The notes under the pieces are model-generated. The model had not been told where the DNA came from, ran no database searches, and saw only the letters and a program-made list of their open reading frames with translations. Shown here one piece after another: positions 7,376 to 15,900 of a stretch of 64,000 bases of DNA (the first letter of the stretch is position 1; every line of letters begins with the position of its first letter). Made by a program: the position numbers and the translations under genes. Source of the stretch: Blastomonas fulva (GTDB lineage: Bacteria; Pseudomonadota; Alphaproteobacteria; Sphingomonadales; Sphingomonadaceae); contig NZ_CP020083.1 in the NCBI RefSeq assembly GCF_003431825.1, forward strand, positions 3,882,501 to 3,946,500, in the 5' to 3' direction.

Positions 7376-9075
7376 AGAAACCGCTCGCCTTCGAGGTCGT
7401 CCAATATGCGCTTCACTTCTTCCCGGGCGTCGGCAATGTCGTGCGGATCCTGTCCCGCGAGGGCTCCTTCCAAAAGCAGCAACAGCGACCCCACATGCGC
7501 CCGCTGATCTCCCAGGAATCCTTCGTAACAGCGGCGGGCGCGCGCCAGTAGCGCCGCGTTCAGGCCATCTTCGCGAGGATGTACCTTGAGGCGGGCAAGC
7601 CGCTCGCGTCGCTTCGCGAACGCTTCGGCATCTTCCTCGTGGTCGTCCCCCAGAATGACGATCTGCCGGGCAATTCCGGTCGTGGGAACCGTCACGTCGA
7701 CTTCCAGGAGCCCGCTGGCATCGTAGGTGAAGCGGCAATCCACACTGACCTCGCCCGCGCGCTGCGACGGCACTGGCACGTCCAGTTTGCCGAGTAAAAT
7801 ATTCTCCTCCACCGCGCGCGATTCGCCTTGGTAGATTTCAAGTTCGAGGCGGCGTTGTCCATTCTGTACGGTCACGAATGTTTCGACGCGGCTTGCCGGA
7901 ATAACCGTGTTCCGCTCGATGATAGGGGCGAACACGCCATGCTTGAACGTGCCGTTCGGAAGGCGTTCCGTCGTCGCGACCCCTAGTGTGAAGGGGCAGA
8001 CATCAGTCAGGCGAATCTCTTCCAGATCGGCCATCTTGCCCTTGAGCGCTCCTTGGATAGCGGCCCCGAGCGCTACCGCATGGTCGGGGTGCACTTGAGT
8101 CGCCGGGAACCGCCCAAACATGCGGGTGGCTGCCTTTCTGATCACTGGCATACGCGTCGCCCCGCCGACCATCACGATTTCGCTGAGGTCTTCAACCTTG
8201 GTGCGGCCGTCCCTAAGCGAACGGATCACGGGCTCGCGTAAACGAGCCAACAGTGGCTCGCATCGCTGCTCAAAGTCGGCGCTGGTGACATCCACGATGT
8301 GTCTTTCATCGTTCCAGACCAGCGAAAACGTGGCCATGTCGCTTTCGCTGAGCTTGCGCCGGGCACGTTCGGCAGCGTCTCTCAGCACAGCGTGAAGCGC
8401 CGCGTCGCCACTGACTTCCCAATTGAGAGTGGGTATGCGCTCCGCCACAATGGCCATCAGCACACCGTTAAAATCCTCGCCTCCCAATCGGTTGTCGCCA
8501 GCTGACGATCGAACCTCGATCACTCCGTCAAAGATCTCGACCACCGAAACGTCGAACGTGCCGCCCCCAAGGTCGAAGACCAAGAACGGCTCCTCGACGC
8601 CAAGCTCATGAATCCCATAGGCCAAGGCAGCGGCGGTCGGCTCATTGATCAGTCTTTCGACTGAGAAACCCGCCAGCTCCCCCGCTCGCCGGGTCGCTTT
8701 CCGCTGCTTATCGTTGAAATACGCAGGAACGGTAATAACGGCCTTGTCCACCCGCTCGCCGGTGAAGTGTTCCACGTCCTCCTTTAGGCTGCGGAGGATC
8801 GTAGCGGACAGTTCCTCGGCTGAGAACTCCACCTGTCCCAGGTGGAGCGGTGCCGACGTTCCCATGGCGCGCTTAAATAATGTTCGCGCCATCGACGGTT
8901 CGTTCACCTGACGCTCCCTCGCCGCCAGCCCCGAGATGATGCTCGCATCCTCCGCCAAGGCGACCGCGGATGGGGTGAGATAGTCTCCCAAGCTATTGGG
9001 CACGAGGACGGCTTCGCCATCCCTCCAGATCGCGGCAGCGCTATTGGTGGTACCAAGATCTATGCCAACGATCAC
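7372..9075 (-). CDS. hscC: HscC-type Hsp70 chaperone
   Basis: This 567-residue Hsp70 has the nucleotide-binding motifs DLGTTNS near the N-terminus, [27 protein letters not shown] and VGGATRMP, then a beta-sandwich with [14 protein letters not shown] and a short helical end. The sequence around it (ICPFTLGV-like [19 protein letters not shown]) and the length match E. coli HscC (about 556 residues) rather than DnaK (about 638). It lacks the long C-terminal lid tail of DnaK. I chose GTG at 9075, directly before IVGIDLGTT; longer readings add a non-conserved tail. It is co-transcribed with the J-like protein and lies in a mobile island, unlike the usual chromosomal dnaK locus. Confidence 0.85.
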   Translation of the reverse strand: MIVGIDLGTTNSAAAIWRDGEAVLVPNSLGDYLTPSAVALAEDASIISGLAARERQVNEPSMARTLFKRAMGTSAPLHLGQVEFSAEELSATILRSLKEDVEHFTGERVDKAVITVPAYFNDKQRKATRRAGELAGFSVERLINEPTAAALAYGIHELGVEEPFLVFDLGGGTFDVSVVEIFDGVIEVRSSAGDNRLGGEDFNGVLMAIVAERIPTLNWEVSGDAALHAVLRDAAERARRKLSESDMATFSLVWNDERHIVDVTSADFEQRCEPLLARLREPVIRSLRDGRTKVEDLSEIVMVGGATRMPVIRKAATRMFGRFPATQVHPDHAVALGAAIQGALKGKMADLEEIRLTDVCPFTLGVATTERLPNGTFKHGVFAPIIERNTVIPASRVETFVTVQNGQRRLELEIYQGESRAVEENILLGKLDVPVPSQRAGEVSVDCRFTYDASGLLEVDVTVPTTGIARQIVILGDDHEEDAEAFAKRRERLARLKVHPREDGLNAALLARARRCYEGFLGDQRAHVGSLLLLLEGALAGQDPHDIADAREEVKRILDDLEGERFL

Positions 9076-9624
9076 GAGCAAAAACCCCGAATCGGTACGT
9101 CGAAGTAAGACAAGAACGCTCTCCCTTTTGGCAATCAGAGCCAAACTGGGAGAACATTACAATAGCAACGGGCCTACCCCTCTTCGCAGCTGCGCGTGCA
9201 AGAATCGCATAGCTGCCATCGGGTGAGCAACTGAACGGATGACGGCGTTCGGACTCTCCAGCGAGGCAGGGAAAAACGGCCGACATCGCCGCGTGGCCGA
9301 TCGCCTGCTTTGATCAGACAGAGCGGCAGCTTCGGTCAGGACCGGACGCTCATCAGCGCAGATGTGAAAGACCGGCTCTGCGTCGAGGGTTGCCGTTGCC
9401 GAGTGGTAGATCGGAAGGCCGCTTTCCTCTAGTCGCCGCCCGGAACCTGCCATTCACCAACCGGCCCATTTCCAGACATGTCAGATCGGCCCAATTCCAG
9501 ACATGTCACAGCCAAACCTCGCCTATGTTGGCTGCGAAATGATCAATCGGTCGGGCAGCGGCACATCGTTGAGCTGGCTTCAAGATCACGACCCCCCGAG
9601 CGGTGAACCTGGCGTTCTCTTTAA
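9076..9624. other. Gene-poor stretch with tandem 22-bp repeats
   Basis: No convincing gene is present. A minus-strand reading frame at 9157-9453 has no start signal and no recognisable domain. At 9462-9483 and 9487-9508 there are two direct copies, one mismatch apart, of CGGCCCAWTTCCAGACATGTCA at a 25-base period. The 5' part of the first copy belongs to a longer degenerate repeat shared with 5408-5429. Confidence 0.6.
9462..9508. repeat. Two tandem 22-bp direct repeats
   Basis: CGGCCCATTTCCAGACATGT CA is followed after GAT by a second copy with a single T/A difference. The half-site ACATGT is itself palindromic. Function is unknown; it could be a protein-binding iteron or a remnant of a mobile element end. 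Confidence 0.65.
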
Positions 9625-10851
9625 TCAGCGGCTTGCGCTTTTGATGATTGGAACGACCTCTGCACCGACAGAAATCTGATCCAGGTAATCGCTCCACCAT
9701 TGAGCCATCGCAACACGCTCATCCCAGTGCTGTCCACGGGCATAGGCACCTCGAACAGCATTGCTGTGTCCATGGGCAAGAGCCCGCTCGATTGCATCAG
9801 GATGCCATTTCCCGCTTTCGTTCAACAACGTGCTCGCCGTTGCCCTGAAGCCGTGGGAGGTCACCACATCCTTCCCGAACCCCATTCGGCGGTAAGCGGC
9901 ATTCATGGCATTCTCACACATCGGTTTCTGGAGCGAGCTTTGGGCAGGGAACATGTACTCTCGCCAGCCAGTATGCTCGCGAAGCGCCTTGAGCAGTTTA
10001 AGAGATTGCCGTGACAGCGGTACGCTGTGCGGCCGACGCAGCTTGGTTCGCTCCGCAGGAACGCGCCAGACTGACTCGTCAAAGTCGACCTCGGGCCATT
10101 TGCCATATCGTAACTCACCGGGACGGAGGAACACGTGCGGCAGAAGCTGCATCGCAAACTTCACGACCATCCCGCCAGCATATTCATCGATAGCGCGAAG
10201 TACCTGTCCGAGTTGGTGAGGCTCAAGCAGTGCGGCACGATGCGTGACAATTGGCGTGGCCAGTGCACCACCAAGCATTGCTGCCGGATCATGCTTGCAT
10301 AATGCCATCGCGACACCGTGCCGAAAAACGCGGCTGGCGAAGGCCCTGGTACGTACCGCCGTTTCGCGCTTGCCCGCCTTTTCGATCTTTTTGAGCACAG
10401 CTAACAGCTCTGCGGGCTCAACCGCGTCGATAGGACGAGGACCGATGGTTGGCGTAAGATGCGAGAGATACCAGCGTGCTTTCTCGATGGTGGCCGCAGC
10501 CTTTTGGCTGGCAACAAACCGAACTGCAATCAGGTCCTCTGCAACCGACTGAAAGCTGTTGTCAGCCGAAAGGCGCGCCCTGATCTTCTCCATTTTGCGG
10601 GAATGCAGCGGATCATCGCCTGCCCTGATCTTTTTGCGGACATCGTCACGGCGCTCGCGTGCGTCGGCTAGCGACACCTCAGGCCAGCTTCCAAGCGACA
10701 ACCTCTTTTCGGATCCGTGGATCCTGTATTTCACGAACCAGTGCTTCGAACCGTTCGGCCGAATCTCAAGATAGAGGCCTTTATCGTCGGATTTGCGGTA
10801 GACGGTATCAATCGGCTGAAACCCTTTGATTTCTGCGGCTTTGAGGGACAT
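9625..10851 (-). CDS. P4-type tyrosine integrase
   Basis: This 408-residue integrase belongs to the group with an N-terminal DUF4102 arm-binding domain (about 1-85: DKGLYLEIRPNGSKHWFVKY, LGSWPEVSLADAR). A core-binding domain follows, then a catalytic domain with R in FLRPGELRYG, the HGFRAT box, and HGHSN followed by the likely nucleophile Y in RGAYARG. It reads away from the adjacent tRNA-Thr, the normal orientation for an island integrase. A cluster of GTGCCCCCAA motifs lies immediately upstream. The frame is complete, so the island may still be able to excise. Confidence 0.92.
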   Translation of the reverse strand: MSLKAAEIKGFQPIDTVYRKSDDKGLYLEIRPNGSKHWFVKYRIHGSEKRLSLGSWPEVSLADARERRDDVRKKIRAGDDPLHSRKMEKIRARLSADNSFQSVAEDLIAVRFVASQKAAATIEKARWYLSHLTPTIGPRPIDAVEPAELLAVLKKIEKAGKRETAVRTRAFASRVFRHGVAMALCKHDPAAMLGGALATPIVTHRAALLEPHQLGQVLRAIDEYAGGMVVKFAMQLLPHVFLRPGELRYGKWPEVDFDESVWRVPAERTKLRRPHSVPLSRQSLKLLKALREHTGWREYMFPAQSSLQKPMCENAMNAAYRRMGFGKDVVTSHGFRATASTLLNESGKWHPDAIERALAHGHSNAVRGAYARGQHWDERVAMAQWWSDYLDQISVGAEVVPIIKSASR

Positions 10852-10930
10852 TTGGGGGCACCACGCTTTTTACTGTCGCAGTGCCCCCAATTGTGCCCCC
10901 AAATTAACGAAATCTGGGGGCACAATTTGG
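10851..10930. promoter_or_regulatory. Iterated GTGCCCCCAA motifs upstream of the integrase
   Basis: The 8-base core GTGCCCCC occurs four times in 80 bases: inverted at 10854-10861, direct at 10881-10888 and again within 10889-10901, and inverted within 10915-10927. The last two form a perfect 13-bp inverted repeat (AATTGTGCCCCCA and its complement) around a 13-base loop. The first overlaps the integrase start. Such arrays fit integrase arm-type sites or an excisionase/autorepressor site; which one is inference. Confidence 0.6.
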
Positions 10931-11013
10931 AACAAAGCGAGATTCCAGTCGCGAGCAAAATAGCTCGAAACCCGCAGAAAATCAACGTTTTGGGACGTTT
11001 TGGGAAGAGGTGG

Positions 11014-11037
11014 TGGTGCCGCTTACGTGACTCGAAC
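11014..11037. other. Probable attachment site in the tRNA 3' end
   Basis: The 3' end of tRNA-Thr (T-arm 3' strand, acceptor 3' strand and CCA) is the common crossover region for P4-type integrases, and one lies next to it. The tRNA is intact, as expected if the element restores the 3' end on integration. No second copy was found inside the window, so core limits are unknown. Confidence 0.45.
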
Positions 11038-11089
11038 ACGTGACCCCATCATTACGAATGATGTGCTCTACCAACTGAGCTAAAGCGGC
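11014..11089 (-). tRNA. tRNA-Thr (anticodon CGT)
   Basis: The minus strand folds into a complete cloverleaf. The acceptor is GCCGCTT with AAGCGGC, the D-arm GCTC/GAGC, the anticodon stem CATCA/TGATG with loop TTCGTAA, the T-arm ACGTG-TTCGAGT-CACGT, a 5-base variable loop, discriminator A and encoded CCA. The anticodon CGT reads ACG, threonine. Its 3' half is the probable attachment site of the island to the left. Confidence 0.96.
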
Positions 11090-11333
11090 GCTGGGCTCGG
11101 CGGGTGCCGGCCGGTGTGCGGGTGTGCCGTTAACAGCAGCTTGGGCCGGATGCAAGCCGCGTTCGCAGCTGCATTCCCGGCCGTATTGGATGGTCGCTGC
11201 GCGACAGCGCCGGTGCTGCTGCGGGCTGAGCGCGGTCTGGCGGCAGGTTGCGCGAAATGTGACCGCGCGGTTAACCCTAGCTTTACTCCCTTGCGGCACA
11301 TTGCAGGTCTGAAAAACTGGTTGGGACCGATCA

Positions 11334-12761
11334 ATGGATACTCTGCGCGGATATCGCGATGGCATGAACGGCCATGACGACGCAGACGACGCACTGTCTG
11401 CGTCGGCAGCCGCCGAAACCGATGACGAAGCGCTGATGGACCCGCCCCAGTCCTTTGGCAGCGATGAGCGGCGCATGCATGTGCGTGCCTATAACTATTG
11501 GGCCAAGCTGCTGGGAAACCGCGTATTTCCGTCGATCGAGGATCTTGATCCGGAGAATATCGAGGACTTCGGTCCCAACAGCGTGCTGCTCGATTTCACT
11601 TCCGGAATCGAAAATCCCGCCATCCCGTTCATTGGCAAGGCGCTTCGTGACGAGTGCAATCTCGACGATGCCGTCGCCTATCTCGACGAGGTCCCCGGCC
11701 GCTCGCTGCTTTCGCGAATCACCGACCATTACATGCAGATCCTGGCCAACCAGGCGCCGATCGGGTTCGAGGCGGAATATATCAACGATCGTGGCTCGAC
11801 GATCATGTACCGCGGCATCCTGCTGCCCTTTTCCACCGACGATGACAGCATCGACTTTGTCTATGGCGTGATCAACTGGAAGGAACTGGCAGACAAGACG
11901 CTGACCGAAGAGCTGATCCTGCAGATCGACGAAGCGGTCAAGCAGGCGCCGCGCAAGCCCGCGCTGCCGGTGTGGGAGGACGATCCCGCGCAGAGCCTCG
12001 CCCCGGGCGAACTGGACCTGGGCGCGTTCGAAGAGCCGCTGCCGCTCGATGGCTACACGCTGTTTGCCGATCTGGACGATGGCCTGGCCGAGGTCGGCTT
12101 TGGCGGCTCGGCAGATGCGCAGATCGCCAATGCCTTCCCCGCGGTCGACATGCCCGGCGGCGATGCGGCGCTTGCCGATCTGCTGGACTATGCCCGCGCG
12201 CATGTCGAGGCGGCTCTGGCCACCGAGGAACGCTCGCGCAGCTCGCTATATGCCGCGATCGGCCGTGCCTATGACTTTGCCATCGCCGCGCGCGGTCGTC
12301 CGGACGATTATGCCGAACTGCTCAGCGAAAGCGGACTTTCCGCCCAGGCGCGCGCGCCGATGACCCCGCTGGTCAAGCTGGTCTTCGGTGCGCAGTACGA
12401 CAAGACGCGGCTGGCCGAATATGCCTGCGTCCTCAGCCATGCGATGCGCCGCGATATTCCGCGCGGCGGCCTTGCCGAGATGCTGGCGCAGCAGCCCGGC
12501 GGTCTCAAGGCGATCGTGCAGCAGGAACGCAAGGCGCGCCGCGCCAAGGACGACGGCACAGGCGATGCCGGCCGCAAGCTGGAAACCCGCCAGCGGCTGC
12601 GCTCCAGTGCGCCGACGCCGCTCGCCGCGCTGGATATCGGCGATGCGGAGTTCGTTGTGCTGGTGGCTCGGCGCGACGAGGCCGGCGCGCTGGGCATCGT
12701 CGGGATGGTGGGCGAGGACGACCCGCTGGCCGACAAGGTGATGCGCCGCGTCGCCCGATAG
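11334..12761 (+). CDS. PAS-like domain protein of unknown function
   Basis: The 475-residue protein has a PAS_5-like segment at about 45-190: HVRAYNYWAKLLGNRVFPSIEDLDPENI is characteristic (shown in parts: AYNYWAKLLGNR, PSIEDLDP), and the domain ends near YGVINWKELADK. The remainder is acidic and alanine-rich, with no enzymatic motif that I recognise. No transmembrane segment is visible. It lies between tRNA-Thr and the glutamate dehydrogenase gene as the first core gene to the right of the island. A GGGA sequence about 6 bases upstream supports the ATG at 11334; an internal ATG at codon 11 is an alternative. Family placement is moderately sure; function is unknown. Confidence 0.75.
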   Translation: MDTLRGYRDGMNGHDDADDALSASAAAETDDEALMDPPQSFGSDERRMHVRAYNYWAKLLGNRVFPSIEDLDPENIEDFGPNSVLLDFTSGIENPAIPFIGKALRDECNLDDAVAYLDEVPGRSLLSRITDHYMQILANQAPIGFEAEYINDRGSTIMYRGILLPFSTDDDSIDFVYGVINWKELADKTLTEELILQIDEAVKQAPRKPALPVWEDDPAQSLAPGELDLGAFEEPLPLDGYTLFADLDDGLAEVGFGGSADAQIANAFPAVDMPGGDAALADLLDYARAHVEAALATEERSRSSLYAAIGRAYDFAIAARGRPDDYAELLSESGLSAQARAPMTPLVKLVFGAQYDKTRLAEYACVLSHAMRRDIPRGGLAEMLAQQPGGLKAIVQQERKARRAKDDGTGDAGRKLETRQRLRSSAPTPLAALDIGDAEFVVLVARRDEAGALGIVGMVGEDDPLADKVMRRVAR

Positions 12762-12943
12762 GCGCGCGGGCTCGCCATGCGGAGGCCGCAACATTTAATC
12801 GACTGACCGAAAGAAAATTACGCGCATTTGCCCGTCCCCCCGTGCTGTGCGCTTGAGAACCAGCGTTGATTGGCGCATAAGCCGCAGGCAGCAGACCCGG
12901 CAGAGATGCGGCAATACAGCGCGCACGCGGGCACGAGGAACAC

Positions 12944-15900
12944 ATGGCCGAAACCCCGATTGCAGCGTCCGGTGCGGACGCGGGCTCCAGCGTATCTTCC
13001 AATGCCACCCCCCTGATCGATCCCCAGCAGCACGCCAGATTGCGCGCGGTGCTGGCCGACGCGTTCCTCAAGGGCGCGCTGCCCGGAGAGAATGAGGGAT
13101 TTGACGACGCGGCGTGCAGCGAGGCGGCCGATTTCGCGCTGCGCGCGATGGCCCGTCGCCCGTCTTCCGACACCGTGCTGACGATCGAATCGATCCCCGG
13201 CCAGACCGGCCACCGCCATATGCGGCTGGCGATCATCAACGACGACATGCCGTTTCTGGTCGATTCGATTGCCGCGGCGATCTCGCGCTTCGGCCTGGCA
13301 ATCGACCGGGTGATCCACCCCGTGGTCGCGCTGCGCCGCGATGCCGATGGGCTGCTCAGCGAAATCTATACCGACGAGGCTCCGGGCGAACGTCGCGAAT
13401 CGGTGGTCTATCTTGAAGTCGAGCGCGCCGATGCCCGGCAGCGCAAGGCGCTGGAAACCGCGCTGATGGGCGCAATGGCGGACGTCCGCGCGGCGGTGAC
13501 CGACTGGCCGATGCTGCAGGCGGCGATGGCCGCCGATGCCGCCGCGATGGCCGATGGCGAAGGCGCCGCATTGCTGCGCTGGTTCCTCGATCGCAACATG
13601 ACCCAGCTGGCGCATCTGCGCTATCGCCGCGATGGCAGCGCCGAGGCGCCGCTCGGCATCGCGCGGATCAACGACCAGCCGCTGCTCGCGGCGCATTCGT
13701 TCGACCAGGCCTTTGCCTGGTTCGAAAGCGGCAAGGCCGCGCCGCTGATCATCAAGTCCAACTTCATCTCCACCGTGCACCGCCGCGCGCCGCTGGACCT
13801 CGTCATCCTTCCGATCTGGGAGGATGGCCGCGTCGCCGCGTTGTCGGTGCATGGCGGCATCTGGACCAGCGCCGCGCTTGCCGCCGCGCCCGAGCGCGTC
13901 CCCGTGCTGCGCGCGCATCTCAAGCTGCTGATGGACAAGTTCGGCTTTTCGCCCAACGGCCATGCCGGCAAGGCGCTGTCGCATGCGCTCACCGCGCTGC
14001 CGCACGACCTGCTGATCGCGTTCAGCCTCGAAAGCCTGGAGCGCGTCGCGCTCACCGCGATGTCGCTCGCCGACCGCCCCCGCTCCAAGCTGGTGACGGT
14101 GCAATCCTCGCTCAGGCGCCACCTGTTCGTGTTCGCCTGGCTGCCGCGCGACGAGGTCTCCACCGGCCGCCGCGAGGCGATCGAGCGGATGGTGCTCGAA
14201 GCATCGGGCGGCAAGACGCTGAGCTGGTCGATCTCGCTCGAGGACGGCGAGATCGCGCTGATCCGCTATGTCATCGACATGCGCGACGGGGCCGCCGCGG
14301 TCGATGACGCCGCGCTCGATTCGGCGCTGCGCGCGATGGTGCGCGGCTGGGAACCTTCGGTCGAGGAAGCGCTGATCGCGCTGGGCGAGGACAGCCGCGC
14401 CGCAGCGCTCGCCAGCCGCTATGCACCGCAGTTCCCGATGGCCTATCGCAGCGATTGCGGACCCAAGGAGGCCGCGCTCGATATCGTCCGGCTGCGCGAT
14501 CTGGACAGCCCGGAGCGCCACGGCGCGCGCCTGTACCGCCGCGCCGACGATGCTGCGCAGCATCTGCGGCTCAAGCTCTACAGCCTCACCGGCGCGATTC
14601 CGCTGTCGCAGACCGTGCCCGCGCTGGAGAATTTCGGCTTCGACGTGCTGGAAGAGGTGCCCACCGCGCTGGGCGCGGACGATAGCGGCCATATCCACGA
14701 TTTCCTGCTGAACCTGCGCGGGACCGGCGATGCCGAATCGCTGATGCTGCGCGCGGGCGCGATCGAGGCGGCGATTTCGGGAACGCTCGAAGGCAAGGCG
14801 GAGAACGATCCGTTCAACCGGCTGATCGCCGCCACCGGGCTTGAGCAGCGCGCGGTGATCTGGCTACGCGCCTGGTATCGCTATCTGCGCCAGGCGGGGC
14901 TGCCCTATGGCATTGGCACCGTGGTCGATGCGCTGCATGATGCGCCCGACATCGCGCATGCGCTGATCGCGCTGTTCATCGCGCGGCACGATCCGGCGTT
15001 CACCGGGGACCGCGAGGCGGCAACCCAGGCGAACCTCGCCGCGATCACAAGCGGGCTCACCCAGGTCTCCGCGATCGACGACGACCGGCTGCTGCGCATG
15101 GTGCGCGCGCTGGTGATGGCGATCCTGCGCACCAATGCCTTTGCGCCTGCCGCAAGCCTGGCGATGGTGATGAAGATCGACAGTGCCAAGGTCCCGGGCC
15201 TGCCCGCGCCCCTGCCTTGGCGCGAGATGTTCGTCTATTCGCCGCAGGTCGAGGGCATCCATCTGCGCGCCGGCCCCGTGGCGCGTGGCGGGCTGCGCTG
15301 GTCCGACCGGCGCGACGACTTCCGCACCGAGGTACTCGGCCTGATGAAGGCACAGCGCGTCAAGAACGCGGTGATCGTGCCGACCGGTGCCAAGGGCGGC
15401 TTCTTCCCCAAGCAGCTCCCCGATCCCGCGACCGACCGCGAAGGCTGGCTCAACGGCGGCAAGGACGCGTACAAGACCTTCATCCGCACATTGCTGTCGA
15501 TCACCGACAACATCGTCGACGGCAAGGTGATGCACCCGGCGCAGGTCGTGGTGCATGATGGCGAGGACCCGTATTTCGTTGTCGCCGCCGACAAGGGCAC
15601 CGCGACCTTCTCCGACACCGCCAATGCCATCGCCGCCGAGTTCGACTTCTGGCTGGGCGATGCGTTCGCCTCGGGCGGAAGCCAGGGCTATGACCACAAG
15701 GCGATGGGCATCACCGCCAAGGGTGGCTGGGTCTCGGTCCAGCGCCACTTTGCCGAAATGGGCGTCGATGTGCAGTCCGATCCGGTGCGCGTCGTAGGCT
15801 GCGGCGACATGTCGGGCGACGTGTTCGGCAACGGCATGCTGCTGTCGAAATCGATCAAACTGGTCGCAGCGTTCGACCATCGCCACATCTTCCTCGATCC

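Larger units (their letters stand above)
1..11014. mobile_element. Right part of a tRNA-Thr integrative island
   Basis: A P4-type integrase reading away from the tRNA starts about 160 bp inside the 3' end of a tRNA-Thr(CGT) gene. In tRNA-targeting islands the 3' part of the tRNA normally forms one attachment site and the integrase lies beside it. Everything to the left is accessory: two IS elements, a broken phosphatase gene, an orphan lipoprotein and an hscC/J pair, with long gene-poor stretches. I looked for a second copy of the tRNA 3' end (core near 11014-11037) further left and did not see one, so the left end probably lies outside the window. The island assignment is inference from context. 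Confidence 0.55.

Noticed and set aside
9157..9453. 98-codon minus-strand frame upstream of hscC
   Set aside because: No start signal or family, overlaps a degenerate intergenic repeat.
12818..14698. Long minus-strand frame of 626 codons opposite glutamate dehydrogenase
   Set aside because: It is fully antisense to a well-supported gene, rich in Arg/His/Gln/Ala as expected for an out-of-frame high-GC shadow, and has no domain.
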